From assembly GCA_034401795.1 (NCBI GenBank), contig CM067370.1:59498369-59562368 (forward strand): 64,000 nucleotides of DNA. The letters run 5' to 3'. Shown in pieces: positions 58,761-64,000 of the stretch; within the stretch, counting starts at the first letter, position 1; every line of letters begins with the position of its first letter. The notes under the pieces are model-generated. The model ran no database searches, had not been told where the DNA came from, and saw only the letters and a list, made by a program, of their open reading frames with translations. Source of the stretch: Chaetoderma sp. LZ-2023a (lineage: Eukaryota; Mollusca; Caudofoveata; Chaetodermatida; Chaetodermatidae). Position numbers and translations under genes: made by a program.

Positions 58761-61700
58761 CCGGACGAAATGTACATTCATGACATTGTATATGGTTTCC
58801 TGTTGATTCTTGAAGTTAGTACATGGATTAATCAAAGACTAAAAGCGTGTTGAACTTTTTACAAAGCATTCATATAACTACTAACTTGACGGTGCGGCTA
58901 ACTCGTTCAGCATTACCCTGATGAACAGGAGGACTACAACACAGTAACAGTAACAGTAACAATACTACTATATCCTGAACCACACAAGAATAGCTAAACT
59001 TAATGAGAATGACCTGATTCGTGTACGTGCTGGCTCCAATGTTACTCCTGAAGGAGGTACTCCTATACAAAGGAGCGATCTACGTAACTGAAGATACACC
59101 TTTTAGAATGTCAAAACTTGTTTTTAGAATTGTTGTTTATGTTTTGCTTTTCATCGAAAAGGTGTTTCCTTGGTTATAGTAAATGTAATTAATAAATGAT
59201 CACAATCCATTTGAAGAAAAACAACAAATGTAGGTATATTTTAACAGTTGTAATAATCAGTAGTTACTTTTTATTTACCATTTAATTATGTAGAACCAGT
59301 TTTCGTGCTTGATTTTTGTGGTTGAATGCGCTTTAGCCTAAAGTTTAGGGGGTCCCAACTATCCTAGCAAATACTATTGAAATATATTATGACGTCATTG
59401 AGCTCATGATAGAGCTAATATTATTAAAGTATATTATGATGTCATTGAATGATGTAATAATCATGCAGCTACCACATGATGATATTTTAGTGGTCAATGA
59501 TAATATATTTCAAGGGAGGTAATCGATTAAAATATCCATTTTGTGTTTTATTCTAGAATAATATGAAAATAGGCGTTGCCTATAAGCGAATGCAGGCACC
59601 ATTTATTGCTTAAATAAATAGGATGAATTTGTATATGGTCGAAATGTCATAAATACGTATGCCCATGTATGAATAGTACATTTGAACCAAATATGAAATA
59701 TTTCATCATGCTTGGAGGGCATTCCTGTAAGTCCATTCCACGATATTTACAACAATGCGTATGCCCATTATCAGTGATATCAGCCAGCATTGTTGCATCT
59801 TTTACCATTAAATATGTGCACCAGTCCAATGACGTTATAAAATTTGTACCAACGTATCGCGGTGCTCCTCACTATTTGGGAAATACTAATCTTGTATTAC
59901 TAATCTTGAAACAGCCTGTGCATCTACATGAACATGCACACATGAAGATAGCTACACGTGTTGTATCCAGACCAGGGTTGCCTGCCCTACCAGTTTGGCA
60001 CTGAGGCAATAACAAGCCAATGGCTTATGCCTTGTAAATTGATGTTGATGTTGAAATACAAACAAGTTCATAGTAACTATGATGTCATAATGAAATGTCA
60101 GCCGCTAGAATTTTTAGATCGCGTTTATCCAGACATAAGCTACAAAAAATGGGAATTAATGCATGTCTGCGCGTAAATACATGAATGTACATTCCATTTG
60201 GGTGCGAATGGCGTGGTACCGGGGCTTAAATTTCCTGCTATCAGTGCTAAATACATACGGTTTTGACAACAATGCCATGGGTGTTAAAAATAATACGAGA
60301 CAGTCAACCAAACCTCATATTGCGCTTACAGACGCATAAATAGGAATAAATAAAGCTTTTATCTGGTCTGCGTCAGACCATTTAATCGCTTTACATTCCA
60401 AAGTAAATGTACAAGATTTCGTGATAACAATATCACACAAACTTTGGACATTGAAAATGCGCAGTAGGTTTCCCTAAAACAGCTAGGGGAATATACGCAT
60501 AATGATTAAACATATCCCATAATGCAACTGGTGCCCATGAAGAAACCACAAAAGCTATATCATAAACCAAAACCGGAACCAAGCTCGTGACCAGAAACGA
60601 AGCTTTCTCAGTCGCATGGTATTTTAGCCTGGTTCCCTGTTGATTTTTCTGTCGATTTTTCCTCATTACACGTATGTACATGTTATATATATGTATATAT
60701 ATATATATACGCTCACTTCGTTCGCTATTATTTTTTTCTTACTTGTCTATTGATTTCTGTCAGTAAGCACTTGTCGTTTGAGGCTAATGATGCCTTTATA
60801 TTCAGCCACCAGATAAACTCTCTTGACTAATTCGAGGAATTTCCCAAATTTATCAGAACTATCTGACAGATACCTTTTTCTAACACAATATTCTGTAAAG
60901 TAGCTCTCATACAATGTTTTAGTTATACTTGGACCCGGGAATTTGGCTGTGGGATTGGCTCCATGTGGTGATCTAAGATGGCTTATTGTTGAGCCGCAAT
61001 CAACCTGCCCTGGAAAGATGCTGTTTGTCGACTGCTGACTCTACTGGCTTGCTTGCTGCTTCTATCTGCTGTGATAATTCGCCCAATGATGATGCAATGA
61101 CGAAGATGTTGGTGTGTGGTGGTGGAAACAAGAAAACTGGACACGGAGGTCGTGATTAACATTGCTTTGCCTTTGATGTAGATGCTGTCGCTCTGCTTTG
61201 CTCTCCTTTCGTCCAGCGCTGGATCAACATTTTATCATAAGTATGAAAGGATTTTTTAGTGACTTGATGACGTGGCTGTTAGGCTCCTTTCAACTCCCAA
61301 ATAGCGCCACATTCATTCAACTTATTATTTTTAATAGCAACAGGTTATAATTCTAAGTTAAAGTTGGATATTTAGTTTACAAACACTGGATTTTAAGTTT
61401 AATTTTCCCCGTTTCTTGTTCATTTAATCACAGGCCATTATTTTAATTTGCTTATTCTTAGTTGATAGTATTATCATTCAGTTCCGTCTTTTTTTTTTTT
61501 TTTTTAAATTTTCTGGATTCCCATTTTGAGATTTTATTTTACAGACTGCCATCCACCCCATCCCACCTGCATGGGAAATAAAGTAATTCCCCCTCTCACC
61601 CCCTCCTCAAGACGGCATACAACATCAACACCTGGTAGCAACAGTTGTTATTACACCACAAAAACATCCATTTAGCCACCAGAATAAGATTTTTATGCTT

Positions 61701-62340
61701 GCTTACAAACCCCCATATGCCTATTCCATTTCTATGTATACCCTCAACCAGGCTACTGGTAGGGTACACCCCCAGCATATGACCTGATAGAGACTGGCAC
61801 CAGTCTGTACTCACTCCTTGGTGACACCTGTCCCTTAGCACGCTCGCGCATGCGCATAGGAGCCCAAATAGGAAACAGATTCACTTTTCAAATATTCTGC
61901 AAGCAGTACAGTCTGCAAATATTTTTATAGCTTTGCACTGAGTTCAGCTTACTTATTTGAGAGTGCTTCACTCCATGATTATGTCTAATGAAACCTATCC
62001 TCCCTAATTTATGTTTATCAAGTGTTTCATGGTTTTTACTGCATTGTATACTCGGTGTATATGTGTTACCGGTTTTCGTGGTGATATCCCGTTCTCGTGG
62101 TAATCAAAATGCATAAGTCATCATTATCATTTCTAACCCTCAATTAATCTAAGAGCCTTTATATCCACTTATTTCTAGAATCAAATCTTTTAGTGCATTT
62201 CGTTTTATGTCCCTAAGAAAGTTTGAAAGAAATTCACATATGCATAGGATGGTCGACTGTCTCTCAACCATATATTTAAGGATTTTGTAGAGCGTCTTGA
62301 CGAAATCATTAGATGAGCGAATATTGTCTGCCATCCATGC
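58761..62340. other. Non-coding stretch, no gene seen
   Basis: It holds a direct repeat of about 22 bases (TATATTATGACGTCATTGA at about 59,382 and TATATTATGATGTCATTGA at about 59,433), a TA-rich run at 60,685-60,709 and poly(T) at 61,490-61,505. No coding frame or element end is convincing. Confidence 0.5.
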
Positions 62341-63190
62341 GCAGACGATAGTCGTAAGTCTAGCGGGCGGGCTCGCAAATGGGGGAACCCACTTCCCTCA
62401 CGTCAAGACAGGAATTACGTTCTCTGAGATCTAAGTCCAAAGAATCGAAGAAAAAGCCTGCGAAAATGACTTTGTGTAAGTCTCAGGGCAAAGACCACAT
62501 AAGCCTTGAAGGGGGAGGGGGGGCATTACTCTCATGCAGTGGTGTCGGTGGCGGAAGTCACTGATAAATCGTCCCATGCCACGGTATCATTTTTCCGTTA
62601 TTCCTATTGCCAGTAATGTAAAGAGATCTCTGATCTCTTCGTCCACTCCCATTTTGGCTCATGGCTTGTCCGGGCCTACGGGTGCTATATCCGGTATGTC
62701 TTCTGGTTTGACCGGGCATCCAAATTTGAGCTCTGTGATTGCTTCTGGCTTGGCTTGGCATCCGGAGTCTTAAGAACATCTGGCATTTTCGACATCCGGT
62801 AGACAGTTTTCCGGTTCAGGTTTTTCCACTTCCGTTTCCGGTAATAGCTCTTCTGTTTCTGGTTTAAGAGGTGCTTTTCCAGGTCTGCTAGACCCCGCTA
62901 AGCATCCATCTTCCGCTTCCAGTTTTCTTCTTCCGGTTTGCGTATTTCCAGTTCCTATGCTACTTCTGGTTTTTTACTGTACATCCGGGTCTGTAGGACC
63001 CAATTCAGTTTCTTATTTTTCCATTTCCGGATTAAGTACATCCGGGTTTATGGTTTTCATGGATCTGTCTGGTGTCCCAGGATTAACTTCTGGTTCCGTC
63101 TTCCTGTCTTGGATTTCTGGTGTTAGAGAACTTCCTGGGGTTCCAGGTTTGTTCTTCAGGTCCGGTTTACATGTTCGTTTTCCTAGGATC
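62341..63190 (+). pseudogene. Degenerate Ser/Gly/Pro-rich coding-like tract
   Basis: A basic start-like part (SRQELRSLRSKSKESKKKPA near 62,400) is followed by text rich in SGL, SGV and PGL words (SSGLTGHPNLSSVIASGL, GFSTSVSGNSSSVSGLRGAF, SGVPGLTSGSVFLSWISGV). The DNA is rich in TTCCGGTT/TTCTGGTT words, which alone could make such text. Stops interrupt it. It may be a decayed gag or repetitive protein. I do not recognise it. Confidence 0.3.
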
Positions 63191-64000
63191 TAGTCATCAT
63201 CTTGCCTAAGAGTTAGTCTTATTTCCGTAATTGCTTTTAAAAAATCGGATCGTTTAATGGCTGAAAATATTCATACCGAGACGTCTTGAAGTCTCTCTTG
63301 AAATTGTAGATATTCAGCATTTATTCTTTTATCAGTGACAATTTTCAACGTATTTAAAGACTTCCGACTGGTTGTCGTATGGGTTTTTTGTTGCAGCTTA
63401 TTTTATATGCACATATCATCATTAATTTTGAATGGTCTCACTCAGCCGAGTCAGTCTGTATTCCACGCATTATCTCTAGATACCTAATTTTCCCTTTCAT
63501 CCAGCTTTAGACGGCCAGGTGTCTTCGGGACATTCAGCCTTTTTTCTTGCTCTTTTTTCCTCTTATATTGGTACATGTAGATTGACATATTTATTTTAAC
63601 CAAAGGGAGTTAATTTGTTGCCCTGATTCTAGCGTAATGCTTAGTCTAAATCTGACAGTCACTGAAAGGAAATAGAGTCAGTAGAGGATACATAGGGAAG
63701 AGAATGGCACCAAGAATAATGACCACAAGAACAAAAAGATGCTAAGAAAGGAGAAATAACCCATAAAGGGAAAAAAGGAAGATGGAATAAAAGCTGAGTT
63801 TTCATCTGTGTTGTCATGGTTTTGGTGAGTCATTTCACCCTGCTTTCATATCGCCTCTGTCTTTTCACCGGTTTTGTAATTTTTCTCTATTATTTTTCAA
63901 ATTCTGTTGTTTTCCCTTTTTATAACGTAGTTTTTTACTCTACTTCTTAGTTTTTATTCTATTTTGGCAGTTGAATTTCATTCTAGGGGCATGATTAGGT
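63191..64000. other. AT-rich end of window, no gene seen
   Basis: There are no frames, repeats or element ends that I can support. Confidence 0.5.

Overview
The window looks like a transposon-dense, AT-leaning piece of an invertebrate animal genome. CR1-like LINEs with a PHD/SGNH-esterase ORF1, Ty3/Gypsy elements (one Mag-like), a Tc1 transposon, tRNA-derived SINEs and many simple repeats fit a marine lophotrochozoan such as a mollusc. That placement is inference and not firm. I found no convincing host protein-coding gene and no host RNA gene. Almost everything identifiable is a mobile element or its remains.

Layout. 1-2,050: no gene. 2,052-7,660: a dimeric tRNA-SINE split by a solo LTR (family LTR1, reading left), itself split by an apparently whole Tc1 transposon (4,344-6,000). 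7,860-9,221: LINE 3' end and a LINE reverse-transcriptase fragment. 9,222-16,980: broken Ty3/Gypsy element on +. 16,992-17,196: long purine tract. 17,870-18,271: gag-like fragment on -. 18,885-20,340: degenerate tandem repeat family. 22,010-30,040: CR1-like LINE remains in both orientations.

30,165-58,760 is best read as one non-LTR LINE (LINE-D, + strand) cut into three pieces by two later insertions. The first insertion (31,704-54,006) is a very large Ty3/Gypsy element on the - strand: 3' LTR at 31,704-34,752, 5' LTR at 49,872-54,006, and gag, protease, RT, RNase H and integrase between them. It was itself hit by a solo LTR1 (38,688-42,269, reversed, 4-bp target duplication) and by a palindromic TTAA-flanked foldback element (50,548-51,858). 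The second insertion (about 54,061-57,777) is a Mag-like Gypsy element with a tRNA-Ser primer site. 58,761-64,000 has no recognisable gene apart from a degenerate Ser/Gly/Pro-rich coding-like tract.

Most notable are (i) the about 3.5-kb LTRs of two related families, which carry heat-shock-element arrays with CRE, CCAAT and TATA boxes near their start, (ii) a short reading frame near the LTR 3' end whose differences between families are mostly silent, (iii) the empty-site evidence dating each nested insertion, and (iv) an unexplained 3.9-kb coding-like block between pol and the 3' LTR of the giant element.
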